Assembly (NCBI GenBank): GCA_028714875.1
Contig: JAQTLN010000024.1
Coordinates: 1-61,355 of the forward strand
Direction of reading: 5' to 3'
DNA length: 61,355 bases
Source: Gallionellaceae bacterium
Lineage (GTDB): Bacteria > Pseudomonadota > Gammaproteobacteria > Burkholderiales > Thiobacillaceae
Below, one piece after another: positions 46,358 through 53,651 of the stretch. The translations under genes and the position numbers were made by a program. The notes under the pieces are model-generated. The model ran no database searches, was not told where the DNA came from, and saw only the letters and a list, made by a program, of their open reading frames with translations. Each line of letters starts with the position of its first letter. Within the stretch, counting starts at the first letter, position 1.

Positions 46358-47443
46358 CTACGCCGGCCGCAGGGTCAGGCGCAGGTCGCCGCCGAACTGG
46401 CGGCTGTCGAGCAATTTGAAAGGCAGGCGGTCCGCCATGTCGCCGAGCGGCGGCAGGGCGAACACGCCGCGCGCCGCGTCGCCCATCACCAGCGGCGCGA
46501 GATAAGCGATCCACTCGTCCACCAGGCCGGCGTCGAGCAGGGCGCCGTTGAGGGTGGCGCCGGCTTCGACGTGGATTTCGTTGAGGCCACGCCGGCCCAG
46601 TTCGTTGCACAAGGCGGCCAGGCCGACCCGACCGTTGGGGCCGGGAATGCAGAGGACTTCCACTCCCGCCGCTTCCAGGGCGGCGCGCCGCTCCGGGTTC
46701 GCCTCGGCGCAGACGATGAGGGCGCCACCTTGCAGGATTTGCGCCGTCGGCGGCGTGTTCAGACGGCTGTCGACGATGATCTTCAGCGGTTGCCGGGACG
46801 TGTCGAGATCGCGCACGTTCATACGCGGGTTATCCGCCAGCACGGTGCCGACGCCAGTCAGGATGGCGCAGGCGCGGGCGCGCCAGGCCTGCACATCGGC
46901 GCGTGCCGCCGGCCCGGTGATCCATTTCGATTCACCGTTCAGCAGCGCGGTTTTGCCGTCCAGGCTGGCGGCGGTCTTCACCCGCAGCCAGGGGCGGCCT
47001 CGCGTCATGCGGGCGATGAAACCGATGTTGAGTTCGCGCGCTTCGGCTTCCAGCACGCCGACTTCCACCTGGATGCCGGCCAGGGTGAGCAAGGTCAGTC
47101 CGCCCCCGGAAACCTGTGGATTGGGGTCGCGCATGGCCGCCACCACGCGGCTCACACCAGCGTCGATCAGGGCGTTGGCGCAGGGCGGGGTGCGGCCGTG
47201 GTGGCTGCACGGCTCCAGGGTGACATAGGCGGTGGCGCCGCGCGCGCGCTCACCCGCGGCGCGCAGGGCGTGGACTTCCGCATGCGCCTCGCCGGCGCGC
47301 GCATGCCAGCCTTCGCCCACTACCTGCCCGTTGGCGACGATCACGCAACCGACGCGCGGGTTGGGCGTGGTGGTGAACAGTCCGCGCGCCGCCAGGCGCA
47401 GCGCGTGGGCCATGTGGAGGTGGTCGGCGGCGGTGAAGGCCAC
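46358..47443 (-). CDS. ribD: Bifunctional riboflavin biosynthesis protein RibD
   Basis: A 361-residue two-domain enzyme. The N-terminal deaminase has the zinc site HAEVHAL and the PCSHHGRTPPCANAL motif near residues 75-90; the C-terminal reductase has VKTAASLDGKTAL, GVGTVLADNPRMN and the final VEAGATLNGALL. It carries out the second and third steps of flavin synthesis after the GTP cyclohydrolase. The likely start is GTG at 47443; an internal ATG at residue 11 would remove a normal part of the N-terminus. Confidence 0.94.
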   Translation of the reverse strand: MAFTAADHLHMAHALRLAARGLFTTTPNPRVGCVIVANGQVVGEGWHARAGEAHAEVHALRAAGERARGATAYVTLEPCSHHGRTPPCANALIDAGVSRVVAAMRDPNPQVSGGGLTLLTLAGIQVEVGVLEAEARELNIGFIARMTRGRPWLRVKTAASLDGKTALLNGESKWITGPAARADVQAWRARACAILTGVGTVLADNPRMNVRDLDTSRQPLKIIVDSRLNTPPTAQILQGGALIVCAEANPERRAALEAAGVEVLCIPGPNGRVGLAALCNELGRRGLNEIHVEAGATLNGALLDAGLVDEWIAYLAPLVMGDAARGVFALPPLGDMADRLPFKLLDSRQFGGDLRLTLRPA

Positions 47444-47457
47444 GGAAGGCGCGACGC

Positions 47458-48201
47458 TCAGCCGGCGCGTTCAACGACCGAACGGTCGTTGAGCGGCTGC
47501 ACCGGGCGGGCGTTGTGCTTATGGATTTTCTGGAATGCCTTGATCTGGTCGGCCGAAGCTTCCACCGGCGTGCTCAGGACATACCACCGCACCCCTTCGG
47601 AACAGGGCGGCGTGGTGAGCGAACCTTCGAAGTGGTAATAGCCGTGCTTCGCGGGCAGCAGGTCGGCGGCGTTGATGCTCAAGCCTTCCACTCCATGCAC
47701 CGGGCCGGCGCCGATGGGCATGTTGTCGAACACCGGCTTCAGGGCGGCGTTTTCCTTGCCCTTCTTGATCAGCACGGCCACCACGGCCAGCTTGCCGGCG
47801 TCGTCCTTGTGCACCAGGTGGGCGACCATATCGGCGGGTTTGCCCTTGATGCGTTCCTCGCTGGGAGTGTGGAAGTGGAATTGCACCAGCCGATAGACGT
47901 GGTCGCCGATCTTCACGCCGCCGCCCGCGTCGATGTTCACCTGTACGGTATGGCCGTTGTTGATGATCTTGAGCGGGCTGGCGGCGTAATCGAACGCCAG
48001 TTCGGGCAGGTCGGCCTTCATTTCCGCCTTGCGGATGTCGATGGGTGACTGGTGCTTGCCGAGGCCGCAGACCTCGAAGTCCTTGCTCATTTCGCCCCAA
48101 TGCGCCGGGCCGTGGTGGCCTTCATATTCCCAATGCGGGCCGGCGGCCCAGGCGCCGCTCGCGGCGAAACAGCACAGCACGGCCAATTTGCTCAATTTCA
48201 T
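47458..48201 (-). CDS. Periplasmic alpha-class carbonic anhydrase
   Basis: A 247-residue secreted protein (signal peptide MKLSKLAVLCCFAASGAWA). It has the alpha-class features HWGE, GKHQSPIDI, the zinc histidines in VQFHFHTPSEE and the third in MVAHLVHKD, and LTTPPCSEGVRWYVL. It interconverts carbon dioxide and bicarbonate in the periplasm. GGAGAG lies before the ATG. It sits between nrdR and ribD, a place where no other gene is usually found in the glyA-nrdR-ribD order. Confidence 0.93.
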   Translation of the reverse strand: MKLSKLAVLCCFAASGAWAAGPHWEYEGHHGPAHWGEMSKDFEVCGLGKHQSPIDIRKAEMKADLPELAFDYAASPLKIINNGHTVQVNIDAGGGVKIGDHVYRLVQFHFHTPSEERIKGKPADMVAHLVHKDDAGKLAVVAVLIKKGKENAALKPVFDNMPIGAGPVHGVEGLSINAADLLPAKHGYYHFEGSLTTPPCSEGVRWYVLSTPVEASADQIKAFQKIHKHNARPVQPLNDRSVVERAG

Positions 48202-48211
48202 TGTTCTCTCC

Positions 48212-48655
48212 TTAAAGATCCTTGATGACGTCACGGAAATCGTCCACGCCCTGAAACGAGCGATAGACCGAGGCAAAACGGATGTAGGCCACCTTGTCGA
48301 GACGGTAGAGCGCGTCCATCACCATCTCGCCCAGGGCGCGCGAGGGAATTTCCCGCTCGCCCAGCGTCAGCAGCTTCTGGCGGATGCGGGCGATGGCCTC
48401 GTCCACCAGTTCGGCCGATACCGGCCGCTTGTGCAACGCGCGGCGAAAGCCTTCACGCAGCTTGATTTCGGAAAACTCCTCGCGCATGCCGTTGCCCTTG
48501 ACCACCTGGGGCAGACGCACGTCGGCGTTTTCATAGGTGGTGAAGCGCTTGTCGCAACTGGCGCAGCGGCGCCGCCGACGCACCGAAAGGCCATCCTCGG
48601 CCAGCCGGGTCTCCACCACCTGCGTATCGGTGGCGCCGCAGAAGGGGCATCTCAT
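48212..48655 (-). CDS. nrdR: Ribonucleotide reductase repressor NrdR
   Basis: A 147-residue repressor with an N-terminal zinc ribbon ([17 protein letters not shown] and [12 protein letters not shown]) and an ATP-cone domain ([13 protein letters not shown] onward). It senses ATP/dATP and represses ribonucleotide reductase genes. The sequence before its ATG is an array of 7-bp repeats, and I see no ribosome binding site there (CACTCGCC directly before ATG). Confidence 0.96.
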   Translation of the reverse strand: MRCPFCGATDTQVVETRLAEDGLSVRRRRRCASCDKRFTTYENADVRLPQVVKGNGMREEFSEIKLREGFRRALHKRPVSAELVDEAIARIRQKLLTLGEREIPSRALGEMVMDALYRLDKVAYIRFASVYRSFQGVDDFRDVIKDL

Positions 48656-48656
48656 G

Positions 48657-48745
48657 GCGAGTGGCGAAAAGCGAGTGCCGAGTGGTGAGTGCTGAGTGGC
48701 GAGTACCGCGGCTTCAACTCGCTACTCGGTACCCAGTACCCGTAC
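48657..48745. repeat. Inverted array of degenerate 7-bp repeats between glyA and nrdR
   Basis: Seven successive heptads occur on the left (GCGAGTG, GCGAAAA, GCGAGTG, CCGAGTG, GTGAGTG, CTGAGTG, GCGAGTA). A 12-base centre CCGCGGCTTCAA follows, then inverted heptads CTCGCTA, CTCGGTA, CCCAGTA, CCCGTAC. It runs from three bases past the glyA stop to one base before the nrdR start, so it makes up the whole spacer. The layout and CCGCGGCTT match the array at 26117-26222. Confidence 0.88.
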
Positions 48746-48748
48746 CTG

Positions 48749-49996
48749 TCACTTCCCATACACCGGGAACGCGGCATTCAATTTGGCCACTTCCGCTTTT
48801 ACCCTGGCCGCCACCGCTTCGTCGTTGGGCGCGTCGAGCACGTCGGCGACCAGGTGGGCCAGTTTCTCGGCTTCCAGTTCCTTGAAGCCGCGCGTGGTCA
48901 TGGCCGGGGTGCCGATGCGGATGCCGCTGGTGACGAAGGGCTTCTGCGGGTCGTTGGGGATGGCGTTCTTGTTCACCGTGATGTGGGCGCGGCCCAGCGC
49001 CGCTTCAGCGTCCTTGCCGGTGAGGTTCTTGGCTTGCAGGTCGACCAGGAAGACATGCGACTCGGTGCGCCCGGAGACGATGCGCAGACCACGTTCGGAC
49101 AGTACCTTGCACATCACCAGCGCGTTCGCCACCACCTGTTCCTGGTAGTGCTTGAACTCCTTGCCGGCGGCTTCCTTGAACGCGGTGGCCTTGCCGGCGA
49201 TCACGTGTTCCAGGGGGCCGCCTTGCAGGCCGGGGAAGATCGCGGAGTTGATCGCTTTCTCATGCTCCGCCTTCATCAAAATGATGCCGCCGCGCGGGCC
49301 GCGCAAAGTCTTGTGGGTGGTGGAGGTGACCACGTCGGCGTGCGGCACCGGGTTGGGGTAGACGCCGGCGGCGATGAGGCCGGCGTAATGCGCCATGTCC
49401 ACCATGAAGATGGCGCCGATTTCCTTGGCGATCTTGGCGAAGCGGGCGAAGTCGATGCGCAGCGAATAGGCGGAAGCGCCGGCGATGATCAGGCGCGGCT
49501 TGTGCTCGCGCGCGCGGGCTTCCATCGCGTCATAGTCGATGGCCTCCTTGGCGTCGAGGCCGTAGGCCACCACGTTGAACCACTTGCCGGACATGTTCAG
49601 CGCCATGCCGTGGGTGAGGTGGCCGCCTTCGGCCAGGCTCATGCCCATGATGGTGTCGCCAGGCTTGCAGAACGCCATCAGCACCGCCTGGTTGGCCTGT
49701 GAGCCCGAGTTGGCCTGCACGTTGGCGGCTTCCGCCCCGAACAGTTTCTTCACCCGGTCGATCGCCAGTTGCTCGACCACGTCCACCCACTCGCAGCCGC
49801 CGTAATAGCGCTTGCCGGGATAGCCCTCCGCGTACTTGTTGGTCAGCACCGAACCCTGCGCCTCCATGACGGCGGGGCTGGTGTAGTTTTCCGAGGCGAT
49901 GAGCTCGATGTGTTCTTCCTGGCGTTTGGCTTCGCCCTGAATGGCAAACCAGAGTTCGGGATCGGTGACGGCAAGGGTTTGGGAGGCGGAAAACAT
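48749..49996 (-). CDS. glyA: Serine hydroxymethyltransferase GlyA
   Basis: A 415-residue PLP enzyme that converts serine and tetrahydrofolate to glycine and methylenetetrahydrofolate. Family motifs are [35 protein letters not shown], the PLP lysine region [16 protein letters not shown] near residue 225-240, and [15 protein letters not shown]. It heads the minus-strand glyA-nrdR group and is divergent from the pseudouridine synthase gene, with a 132-base shared upstream region. Confidence 0.97.
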   Translation of the reverse strand: MFSASQTLAVTDPELWFAIQGEAKRQEEHIELIASENYTSPAVMEAQGSVLTNKYAEGYPGKRYYGGCEWVDVVEQLAIDRVKKLFGAEAANVQANSGSQANQAVLMAFCKPGDTIMGMSLAEGGHLTHGMALNMSGKWFNVVAYGLDAKEAIDYDAMEARAREHKPRLIIAGASAYSLRIDFARFAKIAKEIGAIFMVDMAHYAGLIAAGVYPNPVPHADVVTSTTHKTLRGPRGGIILMKAEHEKAINSAIFPGLQGGPLEHVIAGKATAFKEAAGKEFKHYQEQVVANALVMCKVLSERGLRIVSGRTESHVFLVDLQAKNLTGKDAEAALGRAHITVNKNAIPNDPQKPFVTSGIRIGTPAMTTRGFKELEAEKLAHLVADVLDAPNDEAVAARVKAEVAKLNAAFPVYGK

Positions 49997-50128
49997 GAGG
50001 GAACACCTGGAATCGCAAAGAAAGCGCGATTTTACTCATGCGCGCCCCTTGTTGAGCAGAAACGACGGGCAGCATTCAACGGCCGTTTCCAGGATGATTG
50101 ACGGGTCAGCCACACTTCAGCGTCAACG

Positions 50129-50776
50129 ATGGAAATTCTTTACCAGGACAGCGCGCTCCTCGTCTTCAACAAGCCCAGCGGCCTGCTCTCCGTGCCGGGA
50201 CGCGGCCCGGACAAGCAGGACTGCCTCTCCGCCCGCGTCCAGGCGCGCTGGCCCGACGCGCTGATCGTGCATCGCCTCGACTTCGATACCTCGGGAATCA
50301 TCCTCATGGCGCGCGGCCCCGACGCGCAGCGCGCGCTCAACCGAGCCTTCGAGTCGCGCCTGGTGCACAAACGCTATGTGGCCATCGTCGATGGCGTGCT
50401 GGAAGCCGCCGCGACGGCGGTGGACGGCTGGGGTCTGATCGATCTGCCGCTGTGCCTGGACTGGGAAAACCGGCCCCTGCACATCGTCGACCATCAGGCC
50501 GGCAAACCCAGCCGCACCCGCTGGAGGCCCCATCCGCCGTGCGAAGTGGGCGGCGCGCCCGCCACCCGGGTCGACCTGGAACCCATCACCGGCCGCTCCC
50601 ACCAACTGCGCGTCCACCTACAAGCCCTCGGCCACCCCATCCTCGGCGATACCCTCTACGCCTCACCCGCCGCCCAGGCCCGCGCCACGCGCTTGTTGCT
50701 GCATGCCCGCGAATTGACCCTGGCGCATCCGCTCACCGGCATACCGCTCACCTTCCGCAGCGAACCGCCGTTCTGA
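50129..50776 (+). CDS. RluA-family pseudouridine synthase
   Basis: A 215-residue enzyme without an S4 domain. The catalytic aspartate lies in IVHRLDFDTSGI near residue 50, and other motifs are VFNKPSGLLSVPGR and EPITGRSHQLRVHLQALGHP. It isomerises a uridine in rRNA or tRNA. The short form without an S4 domain recalls the RluA type itself, but the target cannot be read from sequence. Confidence 0.9.
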   Translation: MEILYQDSALLVFNKPSGLLSVPGRGPDKQDCLSARVQARWPDALIVHRLDFDTSGIILMARGPDAQRALNRAFESRLVHKRYVAIVDGVLEAAATAVDGWGLIDLPLCLDWENRPLHIVDHQAGKPSRTRWRPHPPCEVGGAPATRVDLEPITGRSHQLRVHLQALGHPILGDTLYASPAAQARATRLLLHARELTLAHPLTGIPLTFRSEPPF

Positions 50777-50787
50777 GCGGCGGCGGC

Positions 50788-51135
50788 TCAGGGTTCCAAC
50801 ATGCGCAACTGTTCTCGCAGGATGAGCAGCTTGCGGTCGATGGCGCGGACGGCGGGGTGCAGCTCCGTATATTTCAGCAGCAGGCCGCCACGCTCCGTTT
50901 CCAGCTGATTGATGCGGCTCAGCACGTCCTCCCGGCTGCCGTAAGGGGCCTCCACGGGCGGACGGCTTTCCAGTTTTTGCATGCGCCGCTCCAGGTCTTC
51001 CAGGCGCTGCTCGGCTATCACCTGGCCGGCGACTGGTGGAACCACCTCGTGGGAGGCGCAGCCCGCCAGTAGCAAGCCCACCGGGAATAACAGCCGGCGC
51101 CAATGTCGTGCGTGATGTTCGTCTTGCCTTGTCAT
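50788..51135 (-). CDS. Small coiled-coil lipoprotein
   Basis: A 115-residue lipoprotein (lipobox LLAGC after LLFPVGL) followed by a charged helical region with two likely coiled-coil stretches. I do not recognise a family. It contains KYTELHPAV near residue 90, close to KYTDLHPEI of the chain-length protein at 33061-34596, in a similar coiled-coil setting. That may reflect common descent or a shared structural turn. It is convergent with the pseudouridine synthase gene. Confidence 0.65.
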   Translation of the reverse strand: MTRQDEHHARHWRRLLFPVGLLLAGCASHEVVPPVAGQVIAEQRLEDLERRMQKLESRPPVEAPYGSREDVLSRINQLETERGGLLLKYTELHPAVRAIDRKLLILREQLRMLEP

Positions 51136-51230
51136 AGCAGCCTCCGGGTCCGGATATGTGACGACCGGAGTCAAGGGTAGGCTGCCGCCGCGGACTTTCC
51201 AAACCGCTTCTGGCCACATATTGCTCGGGA

Positions 51231-51638
51231 TCAGTGTTCGCCTTTGGTCTTGCGCATTCCCGCGACGCGATTGCCCTGTTTCTGCGGGCCGCCCATCGGG
51301 AAGATGTCATGCAGGTAGCGGCTGTTCCCCTTTTCCGGCCCCCAGGCATCACGAAAGTGTTTGACCATGTCGCGCACCTGGGCCTGGACATTGTGTTCTT
51401 CGTAGAACTCACGGATGAAATCGATTACCCGCCAGTGCTCGTCCGTGAGTACCAGGCCTTCCCTGGCCGCCTGGGCGCGGGCGAAATCCTCGCTCCAGGT
51501 GTCCATGTCGAGGATGTAGCCTTCCTGGTCGGTCAGCACTTCCCGGCCATCCACCAGCAACTTGCGGGTGTAGATGGCGTAGGGGCTGGTGCTGTCGAGC
51601 GCGTCCTTGCGGTAGTTGATCTTCGGCATCTCATACAT
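51231..51638 (-). CDS. DsrC/TusE-family protein lacking all cysteines (RspA-like)
   Basis: A 135-residue protein of the DsrC/TusE fold: REVLTDQEGYILDMDTWSED, LTDEHWRVIDFIREFYEEHN, then a C-terminal arm ending GPQKQGNRVAGMRKTKGEH. In DsrC the arm carries two cysteines and in TusE only the last one. Here the aligned positions are asparagine (QGNRVAG) and glutamate (KGEH), and the protein has no cysteine at all. It cannot carry sulfur as DsrC or TusE do; a regulatory role has been proposed for such homologues. AGGAG precedes the ATG with good spacing. Confidence 0.85.
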   Translation of the reverse strand: MYEMPKINYRKDALDSTSPYAIYTRKLLVDGREVLTDQEGYILDMDTWSEDFARAQAAREGLVLTDEHWRVIDFIREFYEEHNVQAQVRDMVKHFRDAWGPEKGNSRYLHDIFPMGGPQKQGNRVAGMRKTKGEH

Positions 51639-51704
51639 GGTGAAAACTCCTTTTCCTGGGTGAATCAAAGGGTGAGAACGCTTCGTGCCTCGACCAGCCC
51701 GGCC

Positions 51705-51873
51705 CTAGCAGCCTGTCGGACTTTGGAATCGTCGGCTGCAAAGCGACCGCGGCGGTCCATTTTTCACCGGATTTTTGCCCCATAGCCGGGCTATGCGGCT
51801 GCAAATCCGGCAAAAACTGGCCTCGCCGGGGCCGCTTTTCGCTATCGACGACCAAAGTCCGACAGGCTGCTAG
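51705..51873. mobile_element. MITE-like long inverted repeat
   Basis: A 169-bp element with perfect 22-bp terminal inverted repeats (51705-51726 and 51852-51873, starting CTAGCAGCCTGTCGGACTTT). Most of its inside is also an imperfect palindrome (for example GTCGGCTGCAAAGCG... against ...CGCTTTTCGCTATCGAC), folding to a loop near CATAGCCGGGCTATG. It has no coding capacity. The outer CTAG could be a duplicated target. Its right end supplies the TAG stop codon of the HPP gene. Confidence 0.85.
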
Positions 51874-52601
51874 CCAGCCCGGCCGCCTTGCATCGCCAGC
51901 GCGGGCGGCAGGTGGGCATGGTTGGTCGCCAGGTGGTAAATCCGCAGCAAGTCGTCTTCCGTGACGTCGATGAAGGAATCGATCTGGGACAAGGCGTAGA
52001 CCAGATCGCTGTGGGCAATCATGGATTTCTCGCCGACGTCGGCGGGATCTCGGGTCGGGCCCAGTTTGGCCATCCAGAGCGGATAGCGACGATGCGGGAA
52101 GGGCGCGTTGAACAGCATGGCCACGCTCAACAGAACCAGCACGTTGAGCAGCAAGGGCGCGACCAGATAGGCATAACCCAAGGTGTGCACCGCTTCACCG
52201 CCCAAGACCACCGCCAGTGCCGCCGCCCCGCCCGGCGGGTGCAGGCAACGCAGGTAGTACATCGCGGCAATGGACAGCGCCACCGCCACCGCCGCCGCGG
52301 TCAGGGTGTCGTGGATGAGCAGAACACAGGTGATGCCGATGGCGGAAGACAACATATGCCCGCCCAGCACCGGCCACGGCTGCGACAGGGGGCTGTGCGG
52401 CGCGGCGAACAGGAGGACGGCGGAGGCGCCCATGGAGGTGACGACCAGCGCGGTTCCCTGCCCCCCGAGCACGCCGTGGCTGATGATCAGCACCCCGAGG
52501 ATGCCGAGGAAGGCGCCCAGGGCGGAGAGCAACTTCTCCACATGGCTGGCCGGATGGGGGTCGGCGCCGAACCAGCGGCTCCACTTTTCCGTGATCTTCA
52601 T
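51870..52601 (-). CDS. HPP family membrane protein
   Basis: A 243-residue protein with four membrane helices (about residues 25-170) and the family signature LHPPGGAAALAVVLGG, followed by a soluble tail of about 70 residues. Some HPP proteins take part in nitrite transport, but the function here is unknown. GAGGTGG precedes the ATG at 52601. The stop codon TAG lies in the end of the adjacent MITE-like element, so the original C-terminus may have been longer. It is divergent from a LysR-type regulator gene. Confidence 0.85.
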   Translation of the reverse strand: MKITEKWSRWFGADPHPASHVEKLLSALGAFLGILGVLIISHGVLGGQGTALVVTSMGASAVLLFAAPHSPLSQPWPVLGGHMLSSAIGITCVLLIHDTLTAAAVAVALSIAAMYYLRCLHPPGGAAALAVVLGGEAVHTLGYAYLVAPLLLNVLVLLSVAMLFNAPFPHRRYPLWMAKLGPTRDPADVGEKSMIAHSDLVYALSQIDSFIDVTEDDLLRIYHLATNHAHLPPALAMQGGRAG

Positions 52602-52654
52602 GACATCCACCTCGCTCGAAACTGGGTGGAAGCAGTGTATGAGCACGATCTAAT

Positions 52655-52700
52655 ATTCAACAAACGATATTTATTAGTGTTAAATATCGTGTTATTGAAT
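52655..52700. promoter_or_regulatory. AT-rich operator between HPP and LysR genes
   Basis: A perfect 10-bp inverted repeat ACGATATTTA/TAAATATCGT (52664-52673 with 52681-52690, 7-base spacer) is flanked by a second dyad ATTCAA/TTGAAT (52655-52660 with 52695-52700). Such nested dyads in a divergent promoter are typical LysR-type binding regions. The AT-rich stretch stands out against the GC-rich surroundings and ends 17 bases before the LysR start codon. Confidence 0.75.
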
Positions 52701-52716
52701 ATATGGACGGCCTGAC

Positions 52717-53568
52717 ATGGATACCGAATTCGCCCGCACCTTTCTCGCGGTGGCGGCCGCCGGCAATTTCGTCGGCGCGGCGACACGCCTGCATATCACC
52801 CAATCCACGGTCAGCGCGCGCATCCAGACCCTGGAGTCGCAAATGGGGGCGCGGCTGTTCCGGCGTGGACGCGGTGGCGCGGAATTGACCGCCGCCGGGC
52901 ATCGTTTCCTGCGTCACGCGAAAACGCTGGTCCGCACCCTGGAGCAGGCGCGCCATGAGGTCAGCCTGCCCAGCGGCTTCAGCGGCGGGTTGACCCTGAG
53001 TGGGCGCAGCGCTTTATGGGAGGGCTTTCTGCCGCGCTGGGTCGACTGGATGCGAGAGGCCGTGCCCGATGTATCCCTGCGTCTGGAGCTCGGCTTCGAG
53101 GAAGGCATCATGCACGGCCTGGTGCAGGGCATTGTCGACATCGGTGTCATGTACACGCCCGAGAGCCGGCCTGGCCTGGCTGTGGAGCACCTGTTCGACG
53201 AGTCTCTGGTGCTGGTGACCAGTAATCCGAACCGCCCCTGGCCGGACCCCGATTACATCCATGTGGATTGGGGCGCCGAGTTTCATGCCCAGTTCGGTGC
53301 TCGTTTTCCCGCCGTGGAAACGCCCGCCCGCATCGCCAATATCGGCTGGATCGGGCTACAGCTGATGGAGTCTCGCGGCGGCTCGGTCTACCTGCCGCAG
53401 CGCGCGGTACGCGATGCGATCGAACAGGGCAGGCTGTGGCGCGTCCACGAAAGCCCCCTTATTACGCTGCCCGCCTACATGGTGTTTCCCATGGACCGGG
53501 ATGAGGCCCATCTGGCCCGCGCGGTGCAGAAACTGCGTTCACTCGGCGCGGAGGAGCGCGCCCGGTAG
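52717..53568 (+). CDS. LysR-type transcriptional regulator
   Basis: A 283-residue regulator with an N-terminal winged helix-turn-helix (FLAVAAAGNFVGAATRLHIT, STVSARIQTLESQMGARLF) and a substrate-binding domain (residues about 90-280). It is divergent from the HPP gene with a nested dyad between them, so it probably controls that gene and itself. The inducer cannot be read from the sequence. Confidence 0.9.
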   Translation: MDTEFARTFLAVAAAGNFVGAATRLHITQSTVSARIQTLESQMGARLFRRGRGGAELTAAGHRFLRHAKTLVRTLEQARHEVSLPSGFSGGLTLSGRSALWEGFLPRWVDWMREAVPDVSLRLELGFEEGIMHGLVQGIVDIGVMYTPESRPGLAVEHLFDESLVLVTSNPNRPWPDPDYIHVDWGAEFHAQFGARFPAVETPARIANIGWIGLQLMESRGGSVYLPQRAVRDAIEQGRLWRVHESPLITLPAYMVFPMDRDEAHLARAVQKLRSLGAEERAR

Positions 53569-53573
53569 GGGGC

Positions 53574-53651
53574 ATGAGCAAAACCGCCATCCAGTGGTCG
53601 GATGCTCATGATGATCACCGTGATGGGCAGTTCATGGCTGGATGCGATGTT
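53574..53651 (+). pseudogene. Possible remnant of a DUF5131-type gene start
   Basis: Seven bases after the LysR stop (53567-53568 region), ATGAGCAAAACCGCCATCCA begins a frame reading MSKTAIQWSD, which resembles the start of phage Gp37/Gp68-like (DUF5131) proteins. The similarity stops after ten residues and the frame then runs antisense to the RND gene. It may be the stump of a gene cut by rearrangement, or chance. Confidence 0.2.
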
